9,930 nt of DNA from Armatimonadota bacterium (GCA_023474015.1 JAMCYN010000002.1:1-9930), one strand, 5' to 3'. Positions 1 through 7,576 are shown, counted from the first letter of the stretch. Notes: generated by a model from the sequence alone, not told the origin. Numbers and translations: made by a program.

Positions 1-5
1 TGATT

Positions 6-118
6 CCGCCTTGGGCGGTAACAACACTCGCAAAAGTCCGCTTTGAGCGGCTCATAACTAATCAACAGAAAACCGCTTTGAGCGGTTCACATATTCAAGC
101 CTCCGGCTTGGCCGGAGG
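6..118. repeat. Cluster of four tri-loop hairpins
   Basis: Four short perfect palindromes lie in 113 bases: CCGCCTTGGGCGG (6-18), CCGCTTTGAGCGG (38-50), the same 13-mer again (73-85, extended to a 7-bp stem by AA/TT at 71-87), and CCTCCGGCTTGGCCGGAGG (100-118). In every one the loop is TTG on the plus strand. The stems are 5 to 8 bp and differ from one another with both arms changed together. Spacers of 19, 22 and 14 nt are AT-richer and not alike. No T-run follows any of them, so they are not classical intrinsic terminators. They may be a small dispersed palindrome family (REP-like or MITE-derived) or the 3' end region of a transcript entering from the left. The pairing is seen directly; the role is unknown. 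Confidence 0.75.
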
Positions 119-308
119 TTACTGACTGAAGAGGTTGTTGAGGAGGGCAAGGGAGAGACATGAGCTACCCCGCGTGCAAGATGCTTCAGGAAGCTTTTCA
201 CCCCGAAGCTTACCTATAGACGAGGGCTGGCGTCGGCGAAAAAAGCCTTCCGACGCATCTATATAACAAGGCTATGTCGGCGAATCTGCTCCGACTTAGA
301 TTCATGGG
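119..308. other. Gene-free leader, no recognised function
   Basis: I find no tRNA, riboswitch or known RNA fold here. A purine-rich tract (AGGAGGG at 141-147, GGGAG at 151-155) precedes an ATG at 160 that opens a 19-codon frame ending at 219 (begins MSYPACKML). This is a possible but unsupported small ORF. The nonamer GTCGGCGAA occurs twice (232-240 and 276-284), each time followed by CCGAC (250-254 and 291-295), so two weak stems can form. All of this lies upstream of the promoter at 309-317, so it probably does not belong to the mRNA of the peptidase gene. Confidence 0.4.
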
Positions 309-317
309 TGTTATAAT
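309..317 (+). promoter_or_regulatory. Extended -10 promoter for the M48 peptidase operon
   Basis: TGT followed directly by a perfect TATAAT (312-317) forms an extended -10 element of the TGnTATAAT type. No good -35 hexamer is present 16-18 nt upstream, which fits extended -10 promoters that work without one. Transcription would start near 324, about 30 nt before the ATG at 355. This supports that ATG over the in-frame ATG at 274, which lies upstream of the promoter. Confidence 0.6.
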
Positions 318-354
318 GGTGTGGGGAAGGCTTCGGACAGAGGTAATAAGCAAG

Positions 355-1530
355 ATGCTTAGCTGGGATAGAACGGGCAAGTTGATTGTCATAATCATTG
401 TCGCCGTGGCGTTATTGTGCGGCGCGTCGGCGCTCGCCGCCTCCAAGTCCAAGATCGAGGCGCAATTCGGCGAGAATGAAGTCAAGATGGGGCAGGAGGC
501 CGCGAACCAGATCGCCAAGGACTGCAAGCTCAGCGATAATGCCGCCGACCTCAAACACCTGAGGGAGATCGGCGAGAAGCTGGCCGCTATCGCCAACAAG
601 AAGGAGATCGCGTCGGTTTACGGGTCATCGAAGGTGACTCCGTTCCAATACACGTTCAATATCGTCGAGGACGACGACGTCAACGCCTTCAGCGTGCCGG
701 GTGGGTTCATCTACGTTCACCGCGGGCTTCTCAACTATGTCCAAACCGATCAGGAGCTTGCGGCGGTGCTGGCCCACGAAATCATCCACGCCGCCCACCA
801 TCACATGGTCTATCTCCTCACCAGGCAGGCGTCCCTCAACAACCAAATGGCAATCGCGCTACTCGCGACGATGCTCGCCGGGGCGAGGAGCACCGATTTG
901 GGGAATGTGCTGCTGGGCGTGCAGCTTATTCAGATCGCCAAGTTGAACGGCTACGGTATGCAGGCGGAGCGTGACTCCGACGCGGGAGGGATCGTGCTCG
1001 CTCACGACGCGGGATACAACCCCGTGGGGCTGCTGACCTTTCTCGAACGCCTAGCGAAGCGGACTGAGGTGGTGGACTACGGAATCTATCGCTCCCACCC
1101 TCTCGATGCCGACCGTGTCAAGGCTGCCAAGAACGAGATACTGGCGATGAACCTGCCGATCAACCGCAGGGACACCACCAAGGCGATCAAGGCCGAGGTG
1201 AAAACCGACACCATTGATGGCGCGCAGGTCCCGGGCATCTGGATAGACGGCAAGCTGATCTACCGCCCCGCCCGGAAGGGTGGCAAGACCTCGGACCAGC
1301 GAGCGCAAGAGATCGCCTACCGTATCAACAAGGCCCTCGACGATGGCATCCAGATGCACGAGCTAACGGTGGACGCCTTAGGCGGAGTCATCGTCCGAGG
1401 CAAGGCGCTTATCACGGTATCCGACGAGGACGCGAAGTTGATGAAGATGACCCCCGCCGAGGTCGCCAAGGCCGCCGCAACGGCGATTCGGAACGTGGTC
1501 TGGAAACAGATGGTGGATACAATACATTAG
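355..1530 (+). CDS. Exported M48 family zinc metallopeptidase with MscS-periplasmic-like C-terminal domain
   Basis: A 391-residue M48 zinc endopeptidase, probably periplasmic or surface-attached. Residues 1-30 are a signal peptide or anchor: Asp5, Arg6 and Lys9, then a hydrophobic stretch (about 10-28) ending in ALAAS. The catalytic domain has the NAFSVPGGFIYVHRGLL block (110-126), the zinc motif HEIIH (141-145) with catalytic Glu142, and the likely third ligand Glu205 in AERDSDAGG. The conserved SHP follows at 247-249. Such proteases (BepA or LoiP type) degrade or quality-control envelope proteins. Residues about 290-391 lie beyond the usual core and resemble the periplasmic domain of some MscS-type channel proteins: a VPGIWIDGKLIYRP strand, an RAQEIAYRINKAL helix, ALITVSDEDA, then an AEVAKAAATAIR helix. 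That assignment is by eye. The start at 355 is chosen because the signal peptide begins there, GAGG (340-343) precedes it, and the promoter at 309-317 rules out the in-frame ATG at 274. The CBM9-like gene follows after 17 nt. Confidence 0.88.
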   Translation: MLSWDRTGKLIVIIIVAVALLCGASALAASKSKIEAQFGENEVKMGQEAANQIAKDCKLSDNAADLKHLREIGEKLAAIANKKEIASVYGSSKVTPFQYTFNIVEDDDVNAFSVPGGFIYVHRGLLNYVQTDQELAAVLAHEIIHAAHHHMVYLLTRQASLNNQMAIALLATMLAGARSTDLGNVLLGVQLIQIAKLNGYGMQAERDSDAGGIVLAHDAGYNPVGLLTFLERLAKRTEVVDYGIYRSHPLDADRVKAAKNEILAMNLPINRRDTTKAIKAEVKTDTIDGAQVPGIWIDGKLIYRPARKGGKTSDQRAQEIAYRINKALDDGIQMHELTVDALGGVIVRGKALITVSDEDAKLMKMTPAEVAKAAATAIRNVVWKQMVDTIH

Positions 1531-1547
1531 GCTATAGAGGACCCTTA

Positions 1548-2234
1548 ATGACTAACAAGAACCTGCCGTATGTCTGCAACTACACGGCGCGGCCGATCAC
1601 GGTGTCGGGGCGCCTAGACAACGAGGCCTGGCGCAGCGCCAATCCGATCGATTTCCGTATTCCCGTCACGAACGAGCCTCCGATCAGCAAGACCGAGGCG
1701 CGCATGCTGTGGGATGATAATTACCTCTACGTCGGGTTCAAGGCGTATGACAAGGACATTTGGAGCTATCTTACCGAGAGAAATGCACCGACGTGCAAAG
1801 AGGATGTCCTGGAGATATTCTTCAAGACCGACCCCGACCTCGCTCCGTACTTCAACTTCGAGATCAATGCGCTGGGAACCGTATACGACGCGTTTGTCCT
1901 GAATCGCGCGGCCGGCGGGCCGGACCACCATCGTTGGAATCAATGGGACCTGGAAGAGATGAAAGTGGAGGTCTTTATCAAGGGCGAGTTGAACAACCCG
2001 GACGTAACTGACGAATACTGGCAGCTGGAAGTTGCCATACCGTTCGACGGCCTCCCGACCTTGAAAGGACGGGCCCCCTCTCCCGGCGATGAATGGCTTT
2101 TTCACCTGGCCAGATACGACTACTCCATCCACCTTCCCGAAGGCGTCGAGTTGAGCTCCACGGCAGTGCTGAGCAAAGTGGACTTCCACCGCTACGAGGA
2201 CTGGCAGCGCATGGTCTTCGATAGGAACGGATAG
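1548..2234 (+). CDS. CBM9-like (DOMON-type beta-sandwich) protein, no signal peptide
   Basis: A 228-residue protein made almost entirely of one carbohydrate-binding family 9-like domain. Family landmarks in order are ARPITVSGRLDNEAW (14-28), MLWDDNYLYVGFKAYD (53-68), EDVLEIFFKTD (85-95), YFNFEINALGTVYD (101-114), WQLEVAIPF (158-166) and the closing FHRYEDWQRMVF (213-224). The family is known for sugar or polysaccharide binding, often attached to glycoside hydrolases or heme-binding DOMON folds; no catalytic residues are expected. No N-terminal hydrophobic segment is present, so it is predicted to be cytoplasmic unless exported another way, which is odd for a CBM9-like protein. The start is supported by GAGG at 1537-1540, 7 nt before the ATG. 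It sits 17 nt after the M48 peptidase gene and is probably co-transcribed. No clear terminator follows; 73 nt separate it from the convergent large gene. The ligand is unknown. Confidence 0.85.
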   Translation: MTNKNLPYVCNYTARPITVSGRLDNEAWRSANPIDFRIPVTNEPPISKTEARMLWDDNYLYVGFKAYDKDIWSYLTERNAPTCKEDVLEIFFKTDPDLAPYFNFEINALGTVYDAFVLNRAAGGPDHHRWNQWDLEEMKVEVFIKGELNNPDVTDEYWQLEVAIPFDGLPTLKGRAPSPGDEWLFHLARYDYSIHLPEGVELSSTAVLSKVDFHRYEDWQRMVFDRNG

Positions 2235-2307
2235 CAGAGCCTCTTCAATCCCTCCCTTCACCTTTCGTGTATTTGTGGTGGAATTACCTTCTGTTGCCTG
2301 TCGTTTC

Positions 2308-5300
2308 CTACTCCTTCTCCGGCGCCGGAGCCAGGAACGTGGGAATCGCGGGCCGCTCGAGGGTGAGTGCGACGACCTTGATACTTGGGTTGTTTGGCAG
2401 GATCATGCTGGTGAGCGTGCGGGCCGGATCGAGCGGGAGCGTGTAGTGATAGAGATAGCACGCCTTGCCGATCTCGTCGCCGCCGTGGGTGTGGCGGTGA
2501 CGGGTCATGCATGCCACTTTCTCGCCTTTGGTGGGGCCGGTGGTCCAGTCGCTCGCTTCGATGGAGGCGGCCTGTGAGCCGTCGTTATAGTTCAGCGATA
2601 AATCACCCTTCGCCGCGCCGCTCGATGAGGCACAGAGGATATGCAGGGCAACATAGCTCCCCTTCTCCACAAGAGCCTTCTGGCCGGAGCACGCAATTGC
2701 GTTCTTCGCACCGGGGAGCTTGTCCGGGTATGAGAAGCTGATGCGGCCGTCGGGTTGGCTCTGAACATCCGACTGATAGCCCGAGGGGTAAACGTGCTTG
2801 ATCTCATCGGCCACTCCGGCATCCGGAGGCATATGTTCGGCGGGGAAGCTGGAGCCTTTGCCGTCGAAGTCGCCTACAGTGCGGTCGGTGTCGGGGCTGG
2901 TTGCGTTGACATCGTATAGCCCGCTCAGGTCGGCGAACGCGAGTTTTCCGCCGGTAACCTCGACGAATACCGGCAGGATATCCCCGCCACGGCTCAGCGG
3001 CTGCGTCGATTGCCACACGTCGTCTATCATAATATCCCAAACCAGCACGTACTGGCCGTCGTAGTCCGGGGCCTTGGCCTTAGCGGTCAGGACGGTGGAT
3101 ATGCCCGGCTGGATGTTTGCCTTGATCGGGGTCAGGATGCCGTCCCAGGCCATCTCCGCCCCGTCAAGGTGGTACCAATGATAGCCGATCTTCGTGCGCT
3201 TGCGGTCCCAGGTCTGAACACCGGTGTTTCGGATTACGATCTTCACGTCGGACGTCTGCCCAGCGGTCAACTTCTTCGGAAGATCGCAGTCGACGATCCG
3301 CGGGCCGTAGTCCGTATCGAATACATCGATGGCCCGGCTGAGCGTGCGCCCCCCAATCTCGGAAAGCCACTTCTCACCGTTGAATATGTCGAATCTGAGT
3401 TGATAGCCCCACGGCTCACCCTGCTTCATGCTCTCAATAGGCTTCTTGTCGGGCTGCGTCAGGTCCAGATCGAGCGTGAACTCGGCAATCTCGCCCGGTT
3501 TGCAGTCTTTGGCGAGAAGCGCGCGGCAGTCCCTCATCGGGACCTCCTCGGCGGGGCCATCCTGCGTGGATGCAACCTTGTAGAGCTTGCAGGCCAGTTT
3601 CGTGACACCCTTGGGCCACAACTGCGAGCCGTCATTGCGCACGCGGACCTTCACTGCATAGCTCTGAGCGGCGGCGGCCATCACGGGAGTGCGCGCGGCC
3701 AGGTAGGTAACCCCCCAATCCGGGGCAGGCCCGACGATGAGCGGCACTATCAGCGGCTGGTCGCCCAGCACGGAGAACCACTTGTTGTCCGAAAGCCTGA
3801 TAAGCTCGATGCGAAGCTCGTACGCGCCGTCGGGCATGGCGGCGGCCTGAGCGTTGACGGTCGCAACGCCGAAGTTGACAGTGACTGTCTCGCCAGGCTC
3901 AACGTCCCTGTCGAGTGGCCTGCGGACCTTGCTTTCGCCGTAGTAGCGACCGCTCTTATACCATCGATAGCCCACCGCGAAGCCGTCGGAGACCCTCCAC
4001 GGCATATTCCCGGCGTTTCTTATCTCAAGCTCCGCCTGGGCGAATTGTTTGGTGGGTATCACCTTCGGCACGCTATAGCGCAAGTATTGAGCACGGAAAT
4101 CCCTGTTGCCGGTGAAGCGGGCAATGCCGGACTTGGTCGCGTCGATATACGTGCGGTCATACTGGCGGCTGGCGCAGAGGTCACTGCCCTGGCGGAAGTC
4201 GTTCCAATTATCGCAGAAAACCCAGTTCGGGTTCTTCGCCAGAGCCTCATCCCAGTCCTTGCGATAGGTGTCGCCGCCCATTCGCGAGCGTATGCCGGAG
4301 ACGCTCTCAAAACCCGCGCCCACGCAGCCGATGCGTATGCGGCAGGTATCGTCACACTTCGCGCCCTGGCTGGAGGCGAAGGCTGCGATGCCGTCGAACA
4401 GATCGACAGGCTTCGGCCCCTTCGGAACCGAAGCAACAACATGTTCGTCGAGAGCCGTTGTGTCCGCCATAGCGACCCAGACCAGCGGCCTGCCGAAGTC
4501 GCGCTCGAATGACTCATTACAGAAATCTCTGACGGCGGAGTCGAACAAATGCCCCCGAACAACGAGGAAGACGATACTCCCCGGCTGTCCGGCTCGCGGT
4601 TTGGCGGCGGGGGCAAGGGCGCAATACTCATCCGGAACGCGACTGAAAAACGCCTTGATCTGGGCGTAGTAGGCGCGCTTGATGTTGTCCTTGTCCGCCT
4701 TTGCATCGAGTCCCACGGCGTTCCCCGGCAGGAACATCCCAACCATCGGGAACGGCTTACCCTCGGCGCGAAGCTCTGCAAGGGCGTTGACCATGCAGTC
4801 AAGCCCCTTCGCGCCATAATTGGAGTTGGCGGAGAATACCGGCAGGACCACGTCGATGCCCGCGGCGCTCATAGCGGAGAGCTCTTCCTTATGCCACTGG
4901 GTGCGGTCATAGCTGAACCACGGGCCAACGTTCTTGATTGGATGATCGCCGAAAAGACCCGTGTCCATGGCGGTTAGCACGATGGGTTCCGCCGCCTTTC
5001 GCCGATCAGCCTGATAGTTGTAGCAATAGGGCGTGAACACCATCCGCTGGGGGGGGAACTTGGCCTCGTAGACAACGCCCGGCGGAAGCGGAATATCGAT
5101 GGCCAGCGACGTATTGGAGTGCCATTCCTTATCGCCGATCACGCCGTTGATGAGCGGCGGCCTGGCGATATACTTGGCCGAGAGTATCTTGTCGGGCCCG
5201 GTGGTGGCAACTCCGAACGAATACGCGGCGAATACCAGTTTGGACCATTTCGCCGGGCAGAGGAGGTCGCTCTCCGTTTTGACCAGAGGCGAGAGGCTCA

Positions 5301-5835
5301 CGAAGCCGCCCTCCTCCTTGCCGTGCCTGCGGACGACCATGTTGTAGCTTATCTGGTCGCCGATGCCTGGCCTGGTCATATTCATGATGTCCCAGGGGAT
5401 CGCCATCTCGACGGTGTAACCCATGTCGATGTCATCGCCGTTGTTGATGGTCCCCTGGACGTTAGCGCCATACTTGAACGTCCATACGGTGGCGGGTTCG
5501 AGTTTGCCATCGCCGGTCCCGGCTCGGAACTGCGCGCCGCCAGCCGGTGAGATGGTCATGGAAAAGCAGGATGGGCTTGCTTTCTCGGCGCGCTTGCCGT
5601 CCGTCTCTATATACACCGTGATAGAGTCATCGCCGTCTACGCTTTCGTTGGGCTTCGAGTGCGTCGCGCGAACATCGGGGCAATCGACCTTGAACGCGAG
5701 ATAGAAGTAATTCTCATCCCAGGTGGAGAAGCACCTGACCTGGTCCTTGGCCACTTCCTGCGCTGGAGCAATACTTGCGGCCATCGTGACCAGCAAGTAA
5801 GCTGCGGCCAGCGTGAACAGTTCCTTGTACTTCAT
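2308..5835 (-). CDS. Large secreted multi-domain protein: CBM9-like, GH99-like, three NBR1-Ig-like repeats, C-terminal beta-sandwich
   Basis: A 1175-residue exported protein. Residues 1-26 are a signal peptide (MKYKELF, hydrophobic core, cleavage near APAQ). Residues about 30-205 match the core of a CBM9-like domain (STWDENYFYLAFKV at 37-50; YTVEMAIPWDI at 140-150; AKWSKLVF at 195-202) but lack its N-terminal strand. A segment like that strand, YIARPPLINGVIGDKEW, appears afterwards at 222-238. Residues about 263-580 resemble a GH99- or GH71-like barrel: FTPYCYNY near the start, a W-HKEELSAMSAAGID helix (314-328), and NWNDFRQGSDL (543-553) followed by RQYDRTYIDATK, the place where GH99 relatives carry WNEWHEG and SxEYGDxYL. 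Three NBR1-type Ig-like repeats follow, each with an N-G-W signature (N607/W613, N734/W740, N870/W876). Residues about 962-1165 resemble a galactose-binding-like tail (FADLSGLYDVN; DFDGKGSSFPAE; SMILPNNPSIKVVALTL). The start is supported by AGGAAGG six nt upstream. Its likely role is recognition or processing of extracellular polysaccharide; activity is uncertain because the acidic motif is altered. Confidence 0.85.
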   Translation of the reverse strand: MKYKELFTLAAAYLLVTMAASIAPAQEVAKDQVRCFSTWDENYFYLAFKVDCPDVRATHSKPNESVDGDDSITVYIETDGKRAEKASPSCFSMTISPAGGAQFRAGTGDGKLEPATVWTFKYGANVQGTINNGDDIDMGYTVEMAIPWDIMNMTRPGIGDQISYNMVVRRHGKEEGGFVSLSPLVKTESDLLCPAKWSKLVFAAYSFGVATTGPDKILSAKYIARPPLINGVIGDKEWHSNTSLAIDIPLPPGVVYEAKFPPQRMVFTPYCYNYQADRRKAAEPIVLTAMDTGLFGDHPIKNVGPWFSYDRTQWHKEELSAMSAAGIDVVLPVFSANSNYGAKGLDCMVNALAELRAEGKPFPMVGMFLPGNAVGLDAKADKDNIKRAYYAQIKAFFSRVPDEYCALAPAAKPRAGQPGSIVFLVVRGHLFDSAVRDFCNESFERDFGRPLVWVAMADTTALDEHVVASVPKGPKPVDLFDGIAAFASSQGAKCDDTCRIRIGCVGAGFESVSGIRSRMGGDTYRKDWDEALAKNPNWVFCDNWNDFRQGSDLCASRQYDRTYIDATKSGIARFTGNRDFRAQYLRYSVPKVIPTKQFAQAELEIRNAGNMPWRVSDGFAVGYRWYKSGRYYGESKVRRPLDRDVEPGETVTVNFGVATVNAQAAAMPDGAYELRIELIRLSDNKWFSVLGDQPLIVPLIVGPAPDWGVTYLAARTPVMAAAAQSYAVKVRVRNDGSQLWPKGVTKLACKLYKVASTQDGPAEEVPMRDCRALLAKDCKPGEIAEFTLDLDLTQPDKKPIESMKQGEPWGYQLRFDIFNGEKWLSEIGGRTLSRAIDVFDTDYGPRIVDCDLPKKLTAGQTSDVKIVIRNTGVQTWDRKRTKIGYHWYHLDGAEMAWDGILTPIKANIQPGISTVLTAKAKAPDYDGQYVLVWDIMIDDVWQSTQPLSRGGDILPVFVEVTGGKLAFADLSGLYDVNATSPDTDRTVGDFDGKGSSFPAEHMPPDAGVADEIKHVYPSGYQSDVQSQPDGRISFSYPDKLPGAKNAIACSGQKALVEKGSYVALHILCASSSGAAKGDLSLNYNDGSQAASIEASDWTTGPTKGEKVACMTRHRHTHGGDEIGKACYLYHYTLPLDPARTLTSMILPNNPSIKVVALTLERPAIPTFLAPAPEKE

Positions 5836-5858
5836 ACACGACCTTCCTGGCGAAATTT

Positions 5859-5941
5859 AATGCAGAATGTAGAATGCAGAATGACCTATGGAATGAGGTC
5901 CTTTCTATTCTGCATTCTTCATTCATCATTCTGCATTCATC
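5859..5941. repeat. Inverted pair of heptanucleotide tandem repeats
   Basis: The left arm holds GCAGAAT, GTAGAAT, GCAGAAT (5862-5882). The right arm holds five consecutive heptamers ATTCTGC, ATTCTTC, ATTCATC, ATTCTGC, ATTCATC (5907-5941). The right-arm unit ATTCNNC is the reverse complement of the left-arm unit GNNGAAT, and the inner flanks GACCT and AGGTC also pair, so the whole can form a long imperfect hairpin. The last unit covers the stop codon of the aminotransferase gene (TGA at 5937-5939, minus strand). The hairpin fills the only space between that gene and the start of the large secreted protein, so it may end one transcript or lie in the leader of the next. I see no convincing promoter for the large gene here. 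Confidence 0.8.
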
Positions 5942-7097
5942 CCTTCAGCTTCCTAACGAACCGCGCGACCCGCACCATCGCTTCTTCTATCTTTTCTATA
6001 GAAGTCGCGTACGAGCAGCGGATATAGCCTTCTCCGCACTCGCCGAATGCAGTTCCCGGCACGACGGCCACATTTTCCTCGAACAGAAGCCGTTCGCAGA
6101 ACTCATCGGAGGTCAGGCCCGTCTCCCTGATCGAGGGGAACGCATAGAACGCGCCGCCCGGCATGTGGCACGGCAGCCCGGCGTCGTTCAGGCCCTTCAC
6201 TATTACCCGCCTGCGCTGGGCATATTGCTCGATCATCTCCTCGCTCTCCTGGTAGCAGTTCTTGATGGCCTCCAGAGCGGCGACCTGGCCCATCACCGGC
6301 GCGCAGAGCATCGTATACTGATGAATCTTCATCATGGCCTCGATGACATCCGCCGGCCCAGCCGCGTAGGCGATTCTCCAGCCGGTCATCGCGTAGGCCT
6401 TGGAGAAGCCATTGAGGAGGATTGTGCGCTCATAAGCCCCCGGAATCGTAGGCAGGCAGGTATGGACGCCGTCGTAGGTGAGACGATCATATATCTCGTC
6501 GGAAATGATATACAGATCGTGCTCCCGAGCCAGCTTCACTATGCTTTCCAGCATCCCACGTGTGGCGGTGGCGCCCGTGGGGTTCGACGGATAGCTGATG
6601 AGGATCGCCTTGGTCTTGGGCGTGATCGCCGCCGCGACCTGCTCGGGGGTTATCCTGAACTCATTCTCGAAGGTGGATGATATGACAACCGGCACGCCCC
6701 CCGCGAACGTCACGCACGGCTTATACGAAACATAGCACGGCTCCGCGACTATCACCTCATCACCGGGGTTGAGAACGGCGCGCATGGCGAGGTCCATACC
6801 TTCGCTGACGCCGACGGTGATTAGTATATGGTCCTCGGGATTATACTTAAGCCGCTCGTGCCTGTGAAGATACTGCGAGATGGCTCTGCGCAGTTCGAGC
6901 ATGCCGTAGTTAGACGTGTAATGCGTATGGCCGCGTTCGAGCGAGTAGACACACGCCTCGCTGACGCGCCAGGGAGTGTCGAAGTCAGGCTCGCCGACGC
7001 CCAGGGAGATGACATCGTGCATCTGGGAGACGATATCGAAAAATCTGCGAATGCCCGAAGGGGGCGTCGCCCGAACCACCTCGGATATCGGCTTCAC
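5937..7097 (-). CDS. Class I/II PLP-dependent aminotransferase (AlaT/PatA-like)
   Basis: A 386-residue fold-type I aminotransferase that moves an amino group between an amino acid and a 2-oxo acid in the cytoplasm. Visible landmarks are SLGVGEPDFDTP (31-42), substrate-side YTSNYG (60-65), the SNPTG loop with Asn172 (171-175), the cofactor Asp200 and Tyr203 in SDEIYDRL, the PLP lysine Lys233 in FSKAYAMTGWR (231-241), and Arg360 in YIRCSYA for the substrate carboxylate. The length equals that of a complete subgroup Igamma-type enzyme. The start codon is GTG and overlaps the stop of the Lrp-type gene (GTGA, 4 nt), with only a weak GGCGG upstream, so translational coupling is likely. Pairing with an Lrp regulator recalls alaR-alaT of B. 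subtilis, making alanine aminotransferase a good guess. Aspartate or aromatic substrates, or a PatA role in lysine synthesis, cannot be excluded from sequence. Confidence 0.92.
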   Translation of the reverse strand: MKPISEVVRATPPSGIRRFFDIVSQMHDVISLGVGEPDFDTPWRVSEACVYSLERGHTHYTSNYGMLELRRAISQYLHRHERLKYNPEDHILITVGVSEGMDLAMRAVLNPGDEVIVAEPCYVSYKPCVTFAGGVPVVISSTFENEFRITPEQVAAAITPKTKAILISYPSNPTGATATRGMLESIVKLAREHDLYIISDEIYDRLTYDGVHTCLPTIPGAYERTILLNGFSKAYAMTGWRIAYAAGPADVIEAMMKIHQYTMLCAPVMGQVAALEAIKNCYQESEEMIEQYAQRRRVIVKGLNDAGLPCHMPGGAFYAFPSIRETGLTSDEFCERLLFEENVAVVPGTAFGECGEGYIRCSYATSIEKIEEAMVRVARFVRKLKG

Positions 7098-7576
7098 GGG
7101 GTAACCGCCAATCTCTCTTCCGACGACGTTTCCTCGAACACGTCACCATCGGACTTGTATTTCTTGAGCATAAAAGCGGACCTTGTGGAGAGCACGCCTT
7201 CGAGCGTGGCGAGCTTCTCGGCCACGAAGAACGCGACCTCTTTCATCGTCCTGCCTTCGACCATCACGCGCAGGTCGTAGTCGCCCGAGACGAGATAAAC
7301 CGAATGGACCTCAGGGTACTTGTAGATACGACGGGCGACATCATCGAAGCCCACGCCCCGTGTCGGGCTGACGCGAACGTCTATGAACGCGATGATGTGC
7401 TCCTTGCCGGCCTTTTCCCAGTCGATGACGGCCTTATAGCGCCGGATCACCCCGCGCTCCTCCAGCTTCTTGATCGCCGCGACGACATCCGCCTCGGGCT
7501 TACCGATCATAACGGCTATTTTCTCGGGCGACACGCGAGCATCGCGCTCCAATATGTTGAGAATTTGCTTATCCAC
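7094..7576 (-). CDS. Lrp/AsnC family transcriptional regulator (AlaR-like)
   Basis: A 160-residue amino-acid-responsive DNA-binding protein. Residues 1-50 form the winged helix-turn-helix (DKQILNILERDARVSPEKIAVMIG then EADVVAAIKKLEERGVIRRY). Residues about 60-137 form the RAM ligand-binding and dimer domain, with the family signature SGDYDLRVMV at 97-106. The acidic tail (141-154) is short and probably disordered. Members usually bind as dimers or octamers and sense amino acids. As first gene of a two-gene operon whose second gene is an aminotransferase, it probably regulates its own operon in response to the substrate or product; this is inference from context and from alaR-alaT. The start is GTG at 7576, preceded by GAGG with 7 nt spacing and by an in-frame stop at 7586-7588, which excludes an earlier start. 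The 182-nt upstream gap holds the hairpin cluster and no clear promoter. Confidence 0.92.
   Translation of the reverse strand: MDKQILNILERDARVSPEKIAVMIGKPEADVVAAIKKLEERGVIRRYKAVIDWEKAGKEHIIAFIDVRVSPTRGVGFDDVARRIYKYPEVHSVYLVSGDYDLRVMVEGRTMKEVAFFVAEKLATLEGVLSTRSAFMLKKYKSDGDVFEETSSEERLAVTP

Noticed and set aside
6..118. CRISPR-like array
   Set aside because: The repeated units are only 13-19 nt and differ in sequence, spacers are 14-22 nt, and no cas gene is present.
274..354. Upstream ATG at 274 as start of the M48 peptidase
   Set aside because: It precedes the extended -10 promoter and would put 27 non-hydrophobic residues before the signal peptide.
2235..2307. Bidirectional terminator between the convergent genes
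   Set aside because: I looked for a stem with flanking A/T runs in these 73 bases and found none.
2317..2330. Perfect 14-bp palindrome CTCCGGCGCCGGAG
   Set aside because: It is inside the last codons of the large gene (PAPE), is explained by GC-rich codons, has no loop and no T-run, and is not repeated elsewhere in the window.
3010..4512. A 500-codon open frame on the plus strand
   Set aside because: It lies wholly antisense to the large secreted protein, whose domains run unbroken through the region. The translation shows no recognisable domain, and long antisense frames are common in GC-rich coding DNA.
4059..4817. A 252-codon open frame on the minus strand in another frame
   Set aside because: It overlaps the GH99-like part of the large gene and is rich in Arg, Ser and Ala, as expected of a shifted frame; no domain is visible.
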